Shown here in pieces: positions 24,401 through 37,094 of a DNA stretch of 64,000 bases (the first letter of the stretch is position 1; the number at the start of each line of letters is the position of its first letter). The translations under genes and the position numbers were made by a program. The notes beneath the pieces are model-generated. The model saw only the letters and a program-made list of their open reading frames with translations. It did no database searches and was not told where the DNA came from. The DNA is taken from assembly GCA_021234535.1 (NCBI GenBank), contig CM037838.1:11367929-11431928 (forward strand). The letters are read 5' to 3'. Origin of the DNA: Stichopus chloronotus. Taxonomy: Eukaryota; Echinodermata; Holothuroidea; Aspidochirotida; Stichopodidae.

Positions 24401-25880
24401 CTGTCATATCGAAAAGTCAAAAACCCGAATGAGGAATAAAAAGAAATATAAGTAGTATTGTGAGAGTTTCATTAAACTTAAACTCGGATAACTAATCCCA
24501 GCTGGTGTGTTCCCAACTTGATCTTATCCTAAAATGAATATGATGTACCTACAAAAAATATGAGAGTTGAACTTCATCTTTTTCAATTCATAGACCATTT
24601 TCTTCATACATCATGATTGACGTAGGGTGGCCATGTTTATGTGAGACCAAATGCAACGCAAGGAGGCAACCATATTCCTATTCACTTCCTTCAAAGTTAT
24701 ATACTACTGCTTAAGCTTCGTCTTCTATATTGCAAATCTCATTTTTCAGGAAGAATATAGGTATGGACTTTTAAACGCGCCCACACAATAAGTTCATACA
24801 TCGTGCCCCTTTGTGTTTCACTTATTCAAAAAGATAACGAATGTCTGCAGATGATAAGATGTGATTATTGATATGCAACCACTTGCTTTGAAGGCAACAA
24901 CAGATGGGCATCCATAACCAACATGTCAGATTTGAGATAACAAACTTTTTCAAAGTATCAACTACAGTACAATAATAGAAATTACATGAATGAGAACATC
25001 AAACTAATGTGAAAAAAAAGGAAATAATAAGAACATAAAAGGCTGAGAGGCGACACACATTTTCATATCGTTATCATTACCACTACTTTACTATTTTTAA
25101 TAACAAGCAAGTTTGTAATTATCCATTCTTTCAAATGACACTATCACCATCTTAAAAACATACTCAAGAAAAGTGCCTATTATGCCTGTTATGTAAATGG
25201 TAACATCAAGCCAAATGGTACCAAATGCAAAATTCTGTCTACCCCTGTCAGCCTGTTGAGCTGTGGCTTTTGTTAGTCTTTATGATAATAATTCAGAAGA
25301 CATTGCATGAGGCGGAGTTAGTGTAAACAAATAATACAAATACTGAAAAGAAATTATACATCTTATTACGTCACATGGAGGAGTGATCTAAATTCAATTG
25401 TTTTCTTTTGTAACTTGACAACTTAGTTTTGTGACATACATCGTATTTTATCCAATCAGCATCTTCGGTTGAAATGGTCGTCAGCATAAACCATATTCTT
25501 ACACGTTCTAATTATAAAATGATCAACATTAACACTGCTCAGGTGCACATTGTTTTAAAGGAATTGGCCACTGAAGAAAATTTATATTACGTAAAGTGTA
25601 AGAATATTTATTTCTCGTTATTGGTAAAAACTGTATCTCAAAAGCGTATTTAGTTCGGAAGTTATTTCTTTAAAGAAGTTAACATTGGAATTCCGAAAAA
25701 TTCTGTTGACGTTAGCTAGAGTCTTTTCTGATATACGGTAGATCTATGTTTGCTTTGGGTTGTAGCCATTTCGACTCTGGGTGTAATGATTCAGAAAGTA
25801 AATAATTGCAACGAAAATATTTGCTTCCTTCAGTTTATTAAATTGTCGGTCCCTCCTCCTTACTTCAGTATTTGAGGATG
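21431..25880. other. AT-rich spacer, no gene identified
   Basis: ORFs here (plus 21815-22024, 22233-22496 and 23489-23827; minus 22675-22884) are short and carry no recognisable domain. No tRNA, array or TIR element stood out. Confidence 0.4.
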
Positions 25881-25999
25881 AGAAATTATGAATACTCATG
25901 AAGGGATGCTATTCCATGTTGAACGTGGATGAACACCGGCGAATTTTGCTCACTCTTTTCGAACAGTGTTCGAAGAGTAACGAAGAAGGGGTGTAACCA

Positions 26000-26100
26000 A
26001 CAATCCCATACAAACCCAAACCTGCTCCCGGACGGCCACTTCCCCATCCCGCGGACGAGAGCGTATCCCCAGTCTTTAACCACTCCACCAAACGCTGGGA
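26000..26100 (-). repeat. tRNA-like SINE segment (second unit)
   Basis: On the minus strand an A-box-like TGGTGGAGTGGTTAAAG (26074-26090) is followed by a B-box-like GCAGGTTTGGGTTTG (26011-26025). The segment resembles a diverged tRNA head with a long variable region, as in tRNA-derived SINEs. The surrounding 25886-26123 is GC-rich relative to its neighbours. Confidence 0.45.
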
Positions 26101-26269
26101 GAGGTGGAGGACCAGAGCACTGACCTTAGCAGCCCATTAGCTGTATAGAGCAACCTAAAGCGTACAAAACCTGAATCAGACTACATTATCCCCAATTAAA
26201 ATCACCATATATTCCCCTCACCATGTTTATTTAACAAGTAATTTTTAATCCCCGGAAAATTTCCATGTT

Positions 26270-26336
26270 GTTTCACTGGGATTTGATCCCGGGACCTATT
26301 GATTGCAGGACACTCTAACCATTAAACTAACCCTCC
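26270..26336 (-). repeat. tRNA-derived SINE head or decayed tRNA pseudogene
   Basis: The minus strand begins GGAGGGTTAGTTTAATGG, with a good A box (TAGTTTAATGG, 26319-26329), and carries a T-arm-like GGGATCAAATCCC (26278-26290). The anticodon loop lacks the invariant U33, the anticodon stem has mismatches and the acceptor ends do not pair, so it is not a working tRNA gene. Together with the 26000-26100 segment it suggests a dimeric or adjacent pair of tRNA-derived SINEs. Confidence 0.6.
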
Positions 26337-26496
26337 AGGGTGACAGGGATCACATCAAGCTTCCTTCCCCCTTCTTTTCGTTTGACAAAGAGTGGGATGT
26401 AGGTCAGAGTGAATTGTGCACTGAAAAGTGAAATGAGCCATAAAAAGTATACGAATAGAGTGTTTAAACACAGTGCCTAGTGAAAGCGAATAATCT

Positions 26497-26868
26497 GTGA
26501 CGTCACGATCATTCTGGCAGCTGGTCAAAGTTGAGGACTTAGTTGAATCAGATTCTGTAACGAAAAGAATTACACACACAAAGTATATTATAGGTGATGA
26601 CCCAAGCAAAGACTTTAACCTGTACACGTGTTTCTTGCATGGTAGTCTGGTTGCATTTACTTTCAAGGAATCCGGTGATGGAAGATACTCTCCGAATATC
26701 CAAGCACCTTGTGCATCGATGATAACTATATATCAAAACTTACAGACTTCCATACGGTATATCAGTAACGTAAAAGAGTACATAATCTTACTCTTTAATC
26801 TGTCTCCCTCTAAGTCCGATATCCCAGTAAACCCTGTCGAAGAGAACACATGCCATAAGATAAATTGA
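26497..26868 (+). other. Unassigned 123-codon ORF
   Basis: A single open frame starting MTSRSFWQLV and ending in TAA follows the SINE region. It has no domain, repeat or membrane segment I recognise and no clear splice sites. An ORF of this size is expected occasionally by chance in 64 kb of six-frame sequence. Listed only because it is among the longer ones outside repeats. Confidence 0.15.
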
Positions 26869-29800
26869 TTAATTATATGCAACGAAGTAACTTTTATTTA
26901 GTGATAACACATTTATCTTCCCGTTAATGCGTCATACATTATATCTCTTGGACCACCCTTACCCTAGTTGAAAACTTTAGTTCCTTAAATTTCTCTACTC
27001 CACGTGTCCAAAGGTGTCATCACTTGTTTGGATTCAGATGCATCCAAGTTGTCCTCTCTGTAAATTTATCAAATCATGATTATTTTTCTTCACCCGACCC
27101 TTCCCCTTTTTCCAGTTATTTGTAATACCAATGATTCAAATGATTGTAATCTGACTTGTTCACATGATATGTATTTGGATAGTCTACACTCGGATGAATA
27201 TGAACAAAAAAGTTATACAACTTTTTTCCTACTGGTGCTTTCAGTTAAAGAATGGATCATTTTATTATAATGTTAAATCTTCCTTTAGCTTCCCGGCATG
27301 ACCATCAACAACTGTTACCAGATGACTTTACCGGTACATCTGGAATAGCTCCATATACATAACATCTGAAACTTCTGCGATTATTCAGTTAATCACATTG
27401 ACCTACAAATCAATTAAATTATTATAGAGATGTGAGGCAAAGTGATTGTTAAGGGTCAAAATACAGTTCCTTCTAGTCACTGCAGCCCACCCCCAAATTT
27501 CCTTTAGCTTCATTGGTCTCTACGATTTGTAATTGCTTAATGTATTATTTGTTTCTTACATGTGAATTACATGAATGGCATAGATGCAAAGTTACGAGGA
27601 ATGATAACATCAAATAACTGGCAGTCGGCATTGTTAATCTTTCGTTTCTCTTCTTTTAAATATAAGAGTGAAAGTCGCTCACAAAGGCGTGTGTACATGA
27701 CCCAGTAAGGGTCAGTTCCATTGACAATGGAGTGAAAGTTCACTAAAAGAAATCACTTTACGTGTTTGAAATATAAATATGAAATATCGTTTCATTTAGA
27801 ATGAGCTTTCACTGTCTGGTGTTCTGCGTGAACACCCTTCCTATAAATTGGTCAGATTAAATGTTTTTGAATGATTCAAGTGGCACAGAGGGCCTCTCTG
27901 GTCGCCCAAACTTCCTGACACAATACCGATACCTGATTTAATGTTATTTTACTTTTTAGTACTTTTTACTGAGGGAAACGAAAGAAGGGGGGGAGCTAAT
28001 TCAAATATATCCCTTGTGGTATGCGAGTATTATGTTTTTTCCTGGAATTGATGAACAATTTCTTTTCATCTAATAATTAATTACTCGAACCCATGGAACT
28101 ACGGAAGTTGTTGCACACAGAGTGGTGACAGTTACGTTGTTATGTAATTGATATAAAATCGGCTCTCAAGCATCCGCTTGGAATTATTATCTTGTATTCT
28201 GATGTTTGTACACGGCCAGTCATTGCTACCGTAGTGATTTACATAAAACTGCTGAACGTTACGTACAGCAATGTTAAACAGTGAATGTGATCTATCTTAT
28301 CAGAAACTAACATGTGTTAAAGCAGAAATGCATGCACTCAAGTGACGATGACGTAGCTAGTTCTCCTGCTCGTTAAATGGCCATCCCAAACATGCCAATA
28401 GTCTTTTAAAGTGCCATTGAATCAAGTAACACATATCCGTGTACGTTACATACTCTTGTGACATCACTTGACTGATAATTTTGCGTCACACTTTGTTTGC
28501 CAGCTGCGATTTATGTTTTGATTGTAGACCTATCAAATGTCTTACCTAGTCTATCTCTTCTCTCTATCTCTAACCATCTAAGGCAGCAAATCTTAGTTAT
28601 TATTTCACGTTTTCAGCGAGACAAAAAAAAAAACAGCAGAGTAAAGTTACACATCCGTCACAAGTAACAGTTGAAACAAATTATTTTCTTTGTTTTCGTT
28701 AATTTGTAGCCTTCACTGATTGGGTGTCATACAAACTTAAGTTAATAAACTTCGCTCTTCGTTCTGTATAATTACATATATGTAATAAGAAAGAAAATGA
28801 TAACAAGGATAAAAGTCGCGCATATTATTATTTTCCAACCTGCCGTAATGTCACAATCATTCTATTATATCGTATGTCAGAGGGTGAGCAGAAAGGTCTC
28901 TCAAAAATTTGTTAGACACCTGAAAAAAATAAAACACCCATAACTTACATTGCTTGAAGGTACCGCGTATGTTTCAAATGTTTAATCTCATATCACTCAC
29001 AGCTGAAAAGTTGATATATGCGTGGTTGACCAGTCAATAGTAGTATTTGTTTGGTATTGAAGAAGTACGGTTACCACAAAAATAGTAAATTGGGAAAATA
29101 TCACGTCATTTCGTGAAATATAACATCCACAGGACTGTAGGGGTGCATTGGACGAAAAGTTTTGAAATGTAGTTTGGTCATTATTATGTAAAAGTCTGTG
29201 ATGAGCATATTATCCCGTTCAAAAGGTAAATCATTCTATCATTCGAATTGAATAACGTCCTGTTATATATTCAAGTTAGTGTGATTACTCAGACATTAAA
29301 GGTGAAACCTTCCACCGACCCTTCTTAACAGATAACACATTTTCTCAATGTCACGATTGGCTGGCAGCTCCTTGCTGTTGAATTGATGCTAGAAATTTCT
29401 CAAAATAAATCATACATATCCGAACATTTTTTAGAGCTGCATGTGTCACTAGATTGGATAAGTTCACATGAGTTCACATTTAATAAAATAATGAAGTACT
29501 CCTTAACCCCTCACCCAGCCACTTCCAACTCGACACCTCGTTAATCAACCTTTTGCGTTTATTGCTTTCAAATACAAAAATGTGAACTAATTTAACTTTA
29601 AAAAAAAAAATCATCTTTCACCACTTCAATGCCAGTTTATTTTATGTTTAGTCTGGTAATAGTTCGCAGCTTTATGGTTCTCATTTCTTATTATTACGTC
29701 ATCCTCCGGTTTAATCACTCAAAGTGATGTATTATACTCTAAAAAGTGATGAAGTCTTTACGTTGATGGATTGATTTGCTTACTTGTTTTGTTAGTTTGG

Positions 29801-29941
29801 GTGAGAGAAGTGATGGTGTGAAGTTGCTACCTCGTGGTCAATACAAATTTCATGAGTGAATATCACATGTAGTCTATACCTCCATGAAGTTATAAATTAA
29901 GTCGCGCAGATATCAATGTCCGTTTTCATCCACGACACTAC
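26869..29941. other. AT-rich spacer, no gene identified
   Basis: I see no ORF, array or element with defined ends in this stretch. Confidence 0.4.
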
Positions 29942-29945
29942 TTAA

Positions 29946-30528
29946 AGGAGAAGGAAACCCTGGGAACATGTTTATCAAAGTGAAACAGAAGTGTTTGACA
30001 ACGACTTCCCAAAGTTCATTCAGAAATATTGTTATCTGTCCAAGTTACACACTTTTGAAATTCAGAGAAGGATGCTGCCATTTTTGCCCAAGTTGAATGT
30101 AAACCAACTTGAGTAAGTCGAATAATGATGTCACATAAACACAGATAGCAGGAATTTTAATGTATTTCTCTGTTTTCTTTACCTAAAATTACTACAAGTC
30201 CACAACACTCATACATATTTTGTGTTGAATTTCTTAGGTGTATCATGCAATAATCAATTCATTAATACTCTGATTTGAATCTATGCATGCCTGTTAAAAA
30301 TATATTGACAGCAAAATATACAGAAAAACAAAAGTTTTTCCAATCACACGTGGTCCAGTGATGTTATCACAATCTTAAAATGGCAGCTCCCTGATTAATT
30401 TTTCATGAACATTCAAATTGCAATATCTTGGAAAGTAAACAACATATTTGAATGAAATTTGGTGATGGTGTTCACCAAATGTTAGTCCCTCATTTAATTG
30501 TGTCAAGTGTCCTGACTTTCCTTCTCCT
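29946..30528. mobile_element. TTAA-flanked TIR element (piggyBac/Kolobok-like, non-autonomous)
   Basis: TTAA at 29942-29945 is followed by AGGAGAAGGAAA; the other end is TTTCCTTCTCCT followed by TTAA at 30529-30532. The 12-bp TIRs are perfect. The 583-bp body has no ORF of note. TTAA target duplications are typical of the piggyBac and Kolobok superfamilies; AG...CT ends fit Kolobok better. Superfamily is inference. Confidence 0.8.
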
Positions 30529-30532
30529 TTAA

Positions 30533-32034
30533 CAATACCTTATATCTTTATCGTTCGTTTATCAGTGTTACCGAATTAATGATGAGAATAATTTGATCAT
30601 GTAACTTACACAGTTCCGTAGTTTAAAGGAATACCTCAGTAGTCTTTTAGATCCTCGGATAATGCAGTTACATCTTTAACTATTTCACAAGATATCTCTT
30701 GCCTATGTTAGATTGAGTTTATACGCAGTCTTCAAATTAAATCCAAAGATGAAATACAACACAGGAAGAATCGTTGTCATGGAAATATACAAAAATCGTG
30801 CGACATATTTTCCATATCTGTTACTTGTAACAAACCTTATTTAAGATCACATTTAATTTTAAAATTTATTCTTGATGAAAAAGAAAAGGTGTCCTTTTTA
30901 TCCTTTTTTTGATCGAAGACCTCTTTCACGTTTTAAATCCTTCCATGATTTTTTTTTTTTTACAAAATAAGGACTATCGGTTGAATTGGATCAAACAATC
31001 TGACCTAATCATATATAGGTTCTAACATAGATTCCATGTAAAAACGGCAAAATTAGCTTGGTCGTTAGCAATTACAACGTTGAATGTTGTTCAAGTGTTT
31101 GTTCGACATAACTTTGATAAGGTACAGAGCCTTTATTGTGAAATCAATGTAGACAATCCCCTACAATGGCTGTCGGCACGAATACACTACCTAAGATAAT
31201 AAATGCTGGGTGTTCATCAAAACTATGTACATCGAAGTTTGTTACATTGCATGTTTTTCTTTTTTCACCTAAATATTTTTGATACTTCTAATACTTAAAT
31301 TTGTAATATATTTGTAATTCTCTAATGTTTGATACCTTCGAATAATGTTTTTACCTTATGTTTACACTTGCTAGGATGCATTTGTCCCGTATGAATATTA
31401 TTTATACATTACTTATGTTCGAGTATTGTAAGATTTATTTCATTACTTTCAAGGACGACTTTAGATCAGTATTGCGATGAACACCTTGATATTCGTGGCA
31501 GCTGGATGTGAGTAGAATAATCTATACTGCAAACAAATGATGTAGTTAAATTAATCGTTAACAGTAACAAGGGGTGTTATAACCATGTTGTATGGTATCA
31601 CCAATTACTGCGTAAGTCTTTGAGTGTTATGTTTCAAACATTTTACAATTTCAATCACCGTTATTCTTACCTTTTTCCCAGGTAGGTTACCCCAACCTTC
31701 ACAATTCTGAAAAGAAAATAATGAAACATATATCACCCGGCATTTTCAGTGAACTGTTACCCATCTTAGGAAGGAACTTCAGGACAATTAAATAGAATAA
31801 AAATATCATTGATATTCCTCTCGTATAGTGTAATACCGAATGTTCGTTACATTTTTGGCGTATTATTTTGTAGCCTTTACGTTAGGCAGTAGAATTATTA
31901 GATATACGTTAATCAGAATCTCAATCCATAACTCTCAGTTGCACCGTCAATAGGTACGTGATACTCTAGTACCATGATGCATTTTTCAACAGTTATCGAG
32001 CATTATCCAATCAATCCTTCACACAATATCTATT
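30533..32034. other. AT-rich spacer, no gene identified
   Basis: Nothing beyond homopolymer runs is visible. Confidence 0.4.
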
Positions 32035-32042
32035 ATGTAGAG

Positions 32043-32790
32043 ACGTGATTGTCAACCTGGGGTCCCTCGGACCCCTAGGAGGTCCGCTAAGCTTGTTTGG
32101 GGGTCCTCAAACGGCAAAGGGATCCCTAGGGGTCAATGGAAAAAAAGGGGTCCTTAGGAAAATAAGGGGTTCGCGAAAGCTAAAGTGCTTAGAAACATTC
32201 AGACTAAAATCGTAGAGGTAATATGAAATCATAACTCATATAAACTGTACTCCTGACCTAGTAATCGTTCTCGTAGCTTGTTTTTTTCTTAGTCAAAGCA
32301 GCAGACAAAGTCTCCTTTTGATTCACCGCTAGCAATTTGTTACAATAGAACAGACTTAAACAAGTTGAGCTACTACAGAGCAAAAACTTCATTGGTGTTA
32401 AACGAATTTGCCCAGTGAGGCTCTAATATCTCACATTATTTGTATCTACGTTTTCTTTCGTTCGGTGCCAAGGACAGAAATGCTGTTTTTTTTTTCTGCA
32501 CCAAATAATAAATCGATGATACAAAATTTTATAACAATGTCTATGACACATAACTTGATGAGGAGATTATATTTTCAAAAATAGGCATACAGTGGTAATG
32601 TAGGTGTGGAACGTTTTGCCATTTCTATCACACTCAATTTAAATTTCTTAGACTTTGAGCAAGACCCTTCGTTTCTAATTACGTAAGTTGTCCCTCAATC
32701 AAGAGAGTTCATTTGCTCCGACAGGTATCCATAAAAAATATGGAACATCCTCAGGAGCCCGGGGATGAATAAAAAGGTTGAGAACCTAGG
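32043..32790. mobile_element. hAT-like non-autonomous transposon
   Basis: The left end ACGTGATTGTCAACC and the right end GGTTGAGAACCTAGG are imperfect TIRs resembling the CAGTGGTTCTCAACC ends of one hAT branch. Flanks are ATGTAGAG (32035-32042) and ATCTAGAG (32791-32798), an 8-bp target duplication with one mismatch, as expected for hAT. The 748-bp interior has G-rich GGGGTCC repeats near the left end and no transposase ORF. Confidence 0.8.
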
Positions 32791-32798
32791 ATCTAGAG

Positions 32799-34224
32799 CC
32801 ACATGAGAATGTCACTGGAAATTAGAGGTGAAGTATACAATGTTTAAGTATCATACCGATAGTTACCCATTTTACCCTTCAAACACAAGTATTCATGTTT
32901 AATGGGTTGGTTTTAATGGGTTGATGGTGATCAAACCAAACGATTATGTGCGTCAAAGTTTACTACTCTTACACCACGCAAGGCAGACCGGTTACATTGC
33001 AACCACAACCTAAGGCAGCCTGTTTGCGCACTGCATTCATTGCAATATTAACACTAAACTATTCTCTTTAATCATTAATTCATGGCTAGTGATATGTATC
33101 CTTCTATCTTTATCAGTGTATATATATTACTCTTTCATTGGCATACCGTCCTTTGATATTTGTGCCTCATACGGTTTTTAATAGCTGGCAGTGCTTGGTC
33201 CCTGAATGATGTGACGTAGCAACGTCTGTAATGCAGAGTGCTATTACAATATCACAGATGTCCTAATTCTCGACGTAGCTAATATACGTAACAATATAAA
33301 ACTCATTTTTCTCTGCTTTGTAACACTGAGTAGGCTTACAAGGCTACCGTAGGCAACACCATAATAATGAAGCCATAGGTTTTCGACTTAGAGTGAAGCC
33401 CCATATTAGCTGTTGGTAGTTGGAGGGAGTAACGCACGCTTTGACAAAACGCAAGCATCAAAATAAATAAATAAATCTAGCTTTTGCACGAAGCTTGGGC
33501 AAAATAAAGCAAGCACGCTAGAGAGTATTGTTACATGGACAGTAGCACTGACAGAACAAGAGGGCAATCCACGGAGTTGTGTATCTCATCGCCAACATGC
33601 ATTGATTTAAATACAGGGCAGGGATTTGTAATAGTTTACTGCAACCAAATTTCACAGAGACCTAGTTCGGGGAACTGATTGTACATGAGTGGCAAATATT
33701 CTCCCAGCATAAAATGGTGGTAGGGATCTCAATACTGATATCTACTGTAAGATAGCAAACTTAAGGTTATAGCCTGGTGTTACTAGTACTAGGCTTAAGT
33801 AACGATAACTAATGGCTCAAACGTATCTGTGCATATTACGCTACATAACACAATTATAACACTGGGTAATTTCATGTAGGTTAGGCTTAGTTTAGTGGTT
33901 AGAGTTAGGGGCAGGATATAAAAATAAGAGCATCCCTCTTTGCGTATTTGCACATAAGACACCTATTTACCTGTGCAGGACCTGGTTCTGCTAAAATTAG
34001 TGTTTGACTAAAAAATAATGTTCTCATAAAAGACATTATCCACAGGGGTCAGTTCTGCTAAAGATGTTTTGGCTAAAGTTGAAAAGGTGGTGTCTATGAT
34101 TGACCCAGATGCTGGCTCTAAATTTATTACCAAACAATCATACAATTTCATCCGTTTACTATAAGAGTAATATACTGTATCTTCATAAATGTGTTCACAG
34201 GAACGGCCTTGCAAAAATTTGCGT
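32799..34224. other. Spacer, no gene identified
   Basis: Unremarkable AT-rich sequence; one AAATAAAT-type run near 33460. Confidence 0.35.
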
Positions 34225-34346
34225 ATAATGCTTGGTTAGCTCTCAAGATATGATGGAAATACAAATTTGGGGGCAAAATTGGCTTTTTGCTTTTTTTTTT
34301 TTTTTAAATCATCAAACTTCACTCTTGCGTTGGAATTCTTTTTTGC

Positions 34347-34625
34347 TCATTTTCGGGGAGCGCCCCTATTTTCGCCATGTTTGCTAGACTTGCTATAATC
34401 GTTTAGCTTACAGTTCTCTTGTTGTTCCGCCTCAACAAGTTTGATGGTATTCAAGTTCATCTTCCTCAGAAAGTCTTCTCTTACGGCTATCACAGTCTGT
34501 AAGTATTTCGTACACCTTTCGGGATGTAAAGTTTTATTTATTTTAAACGTTTTAGTACTACTTTCATCCTTCTTTGGTGCGTGTCCCTGGGCGGGTGGTT
34601 CTCGTTGCAGTTGCCATACACTCAT
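34347..34625 (-). other. Unassigned 92-codon ORF inside the array region
   Basis: The frame starts MSVWQLQREPPAQG, is lysine- and glutamate-rich and ends in a stop near 34347. Composition differs from the AT-rich array around it, so it may be a captured exon or a piece of an element. I recognise no domain. Confidence 0.25.
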
Positions 34626-35195
34626 TGTGGTTCCTTATTACACTTTCACTTATGTTAGGCCTGTTCTCTACAGCGTTGCCTGTGAGTGTTTGGGAATTAG
34701 GTTTTCGTTGTTCGTGGCAGTGTGCATTGCGCAATTCCGGGGCGGGCTTGAAGGGTGCACCTATTTCAATATTCTGCCATTACCCAGTTTCGTGATGTGC
34801 TTGGAGGGTACACGTTTGCAATGAATTCACCATTGCTGTTTGCGTATGTTTTGTCTGTTTACTTACTTGTAAGGTAATTTGTCATTTCGTTGTGAGGTTT
34901 GGGTCATGTTTTTTGTACTAGAAGTGTTCAGGGTGTGCGAAGTAGGTTTCTGTTGTGGTGTGTGTGTGCTTGGTTTTTGCTTTGGAGAATATGCTTCTGG
35001 GTTTTCATTCGATTTGTAACTTAATTGGTCTAATAGTTCTCAAGATATGCTGGAAATACCAATTTGGGGGCAAAATTGGGTTTTTTTTCTAAAAATCAGC
35101 ATAATTCACTGAATTTATCATTACAGTAATATTATGTGGAACAATGTGTTCTCAGGTGAGTACTAAAAAAAAAATTAAGTTAATTGGTGCAATAG

Positions 35196-35884
35196 TAAAC
35201 TTTCTAAGCTCAAACCGTATTTAAATTCTGATCAGCTTAAGACTCTTGTTACGGCATTAGTTCTCTCTAAGATCGATTATTGTAATTGCTTGTATTATGG
35301 TATTAATCAGAGTTTCTTGAATAAACTACAGATTGTTCAAAATTGTGCTGCTAGGTTAATTTATGGTAGAAAGAAAAGAGAACATGTTTCTGACCTCTTT
35401 GTTCAGTTGCACTGGTTGCGTGTTCGCGAAAGAATCTTTTTCAAAGTTATTTTAATGGTTTTCAAATGCCTCCACGGCTTAGCTCCGGTCTACTTATCCG
35501 ATCTCTTCACCACCTCTACTCTTTCTAATGCAATTGTCATACCAAATAATACTTCTTCCCTCTGTGACAGATCATTTGTAATTTATGGTCCTAAATTGTG
35601 GAATTCTCTTCCTGTTGATCTCCGGAACATGCACAGTATACATACTTTCAAGAAACACCTAAAACATTTTCTCTTTTCTAATGCGAATAATTTTGTAATG
35701 AAGCTCAATGTTAAGTAAGTGCCTCTTGTATACATTTATTGTTCTTTCCATTTTGTTTTCTATTATTTTAAATTGTTTTCTACTATTTAACATTGGTTAT
35801 TTTGTTTTCAGCACGACCGTGCATGCCTTGTAGTCAAGGTAGAGGCTGTGCATAAACCTTTCATTCATTCATTCATTCATTCAT
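35196..35884 (+). mobile_element. 5'-truncated LINE of the L2/CR1 group
   Basis: The frame encodes the end of a reverse-transcriptase ORF: LSKIDYCNCLYYG, then KLQIVQNCAARLIYG, LHWLRVRERIFFK and LAPVYLSDL, a run characteristic of L2/CR1-type LINEs. Coding is open from about 35200 to a stop at 35716. The 3' end is an ATTC microsatellite tail (35861-35884). The direct repeat AATAG at 35191-35195 and 35885-35889 is a likely target duplication. The copy is truncated at its 5' end, so it cannot move by itself, but its frame is intact, which suggests a fairly young insertion. Confidence 0.88.
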
Positions 35885-36734
35885 AATAGTTTTCAAGATA
35901 TGCTGGAAATACAAATTTTGTGGCAAAATTGGCTTTCTTTCTCAAAAATCAGCAAATTTCACTCTCTTTACTACTAAAGTGATATAACTTGAATATTTCA
36001 TTCTCATGTAAATTTTTGCAAAAGTTTACATTAAATGCTCAAATACTTCTCAAGATATGCTGGAAATACAAATTTTGTACGAAATTTCACTCTCTTTACT
36101 ACAAAAGTGACCTACCTTGAATATTTCAATCTCCTGTAAGTCCTTGCAAATATTTTGCATTAAATGCTCAAATATTTCTCAAGATATGCTGGAAATACCA
36201 ATTTTGGGGCAAAATTGGTTTTTTTTCTCAAAAACCAGAACAATATAAACCAGAGCAATATTATGTTGAACAATGTGTTCTCAGGTAAGTACTTACAAAA
36301 CAGTAAGTTAATTGATCTAATAGTTCTCAAAATATGCTGGAAATACAAATTTTGGGGCAAAACTGGCTTTTTTTCTAAAAAATCAGCAAATTTCACTCTT
36401 TTTACTACAAAAGTGATATACTTAGAATATTTCATTCTCAGGTATGTTTTTGCAAAATTTTGCATTAAATACTTAAATACTTCTCAAGATATGCTGGAAA
36501 TACCAATTTTGGGGCAAAATTGGCTTTTTTTCTCAAAAATCAGCAAATTTGACTCGATTTACCATACAACTATTACATCTCGCACATATTGGCATCATGC
36601 ACACCCCTACCAAGTTTCAACTTAATCGCTCATACACTTTTCAAACTATTCAGGAAAAAGCACAATTTTGACAGGTCCGGACGCCCACACACCCGCACCC
36701 ACACCCACCCACACACACACACACACACATACCC

Positions 36735-37094
36735 GTTTAGGGCGCCTATCGGGGACATGAACTTTTCCTCACGTAAATGGGGATATCCCCACTTTGTATA
36801 TGATGTCCCCAGTGAGTGGTATTTAGTCTTGCATGTATCCCCGATTCACGCCAGACACGGGATTGTGTGTATAATTTTTTACACACATACACCCCTATAC
36901 ACAGGTATAGATAATAAAAAAAATAGGTAATTGGGGAAAAAGTTAGATTCACCTGTAAAATTGACGCCGCATATCTGATACCCCAATTTGCATTATGTTA
37001 AAATATCCAGAAACGGGGATATCCCCGTTTTTTTGGCGTATCCCCGGTTGCAAGCTTGAAGTTCCTGTGTGTGTCCCCGTTCGGCGCCCTAAAC
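36735..37094 (+). mobile_element. 360-bp TIR element with GTTTAGGGCGCC ends, copy 1
   Basis: GTTTAGGGCGCC at the left is perfectly inverted as GGCGCCCTAAAC at the right, and similarity continues inward through CGGGGACA. The interior contains two near-palindromes, AATGGGGATATCCCCA and AACGGGGATATCCCCGTT. Both outer flanks are CA-rich. There is no ORF. An inverted copy lies at 42681-43016. Superfamily unknown. Confidence 0.8.

Larger units (their letters stand above)
34225..36660. repeat. Diverged tandem array (128-158 bp spacing), interrupted
   Basis: The phrase TCAAGATATGCTGGAAATAC with a following GGGGCAAAATTGGC recurs near 34233, 35040, 35893, 36051, 36179, 36325 and 36483. The last copies are 128-158 bp apart. 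Wider gaps are filled by the LINE insertion (35196-35884) and by unrelated sequence at 34.3-35.0 kb. The array ends in ACCAAGTTTCAACTTAATCG and runs into CA-rich DNA before the 36735 TIR element. Confidence 0.8.

Noticed and set aside
26270..26336. Functional tRNA gene
   Set aside because: The acceptor stem does not pair, U33 is missing and the anticodon stem has mismatches.
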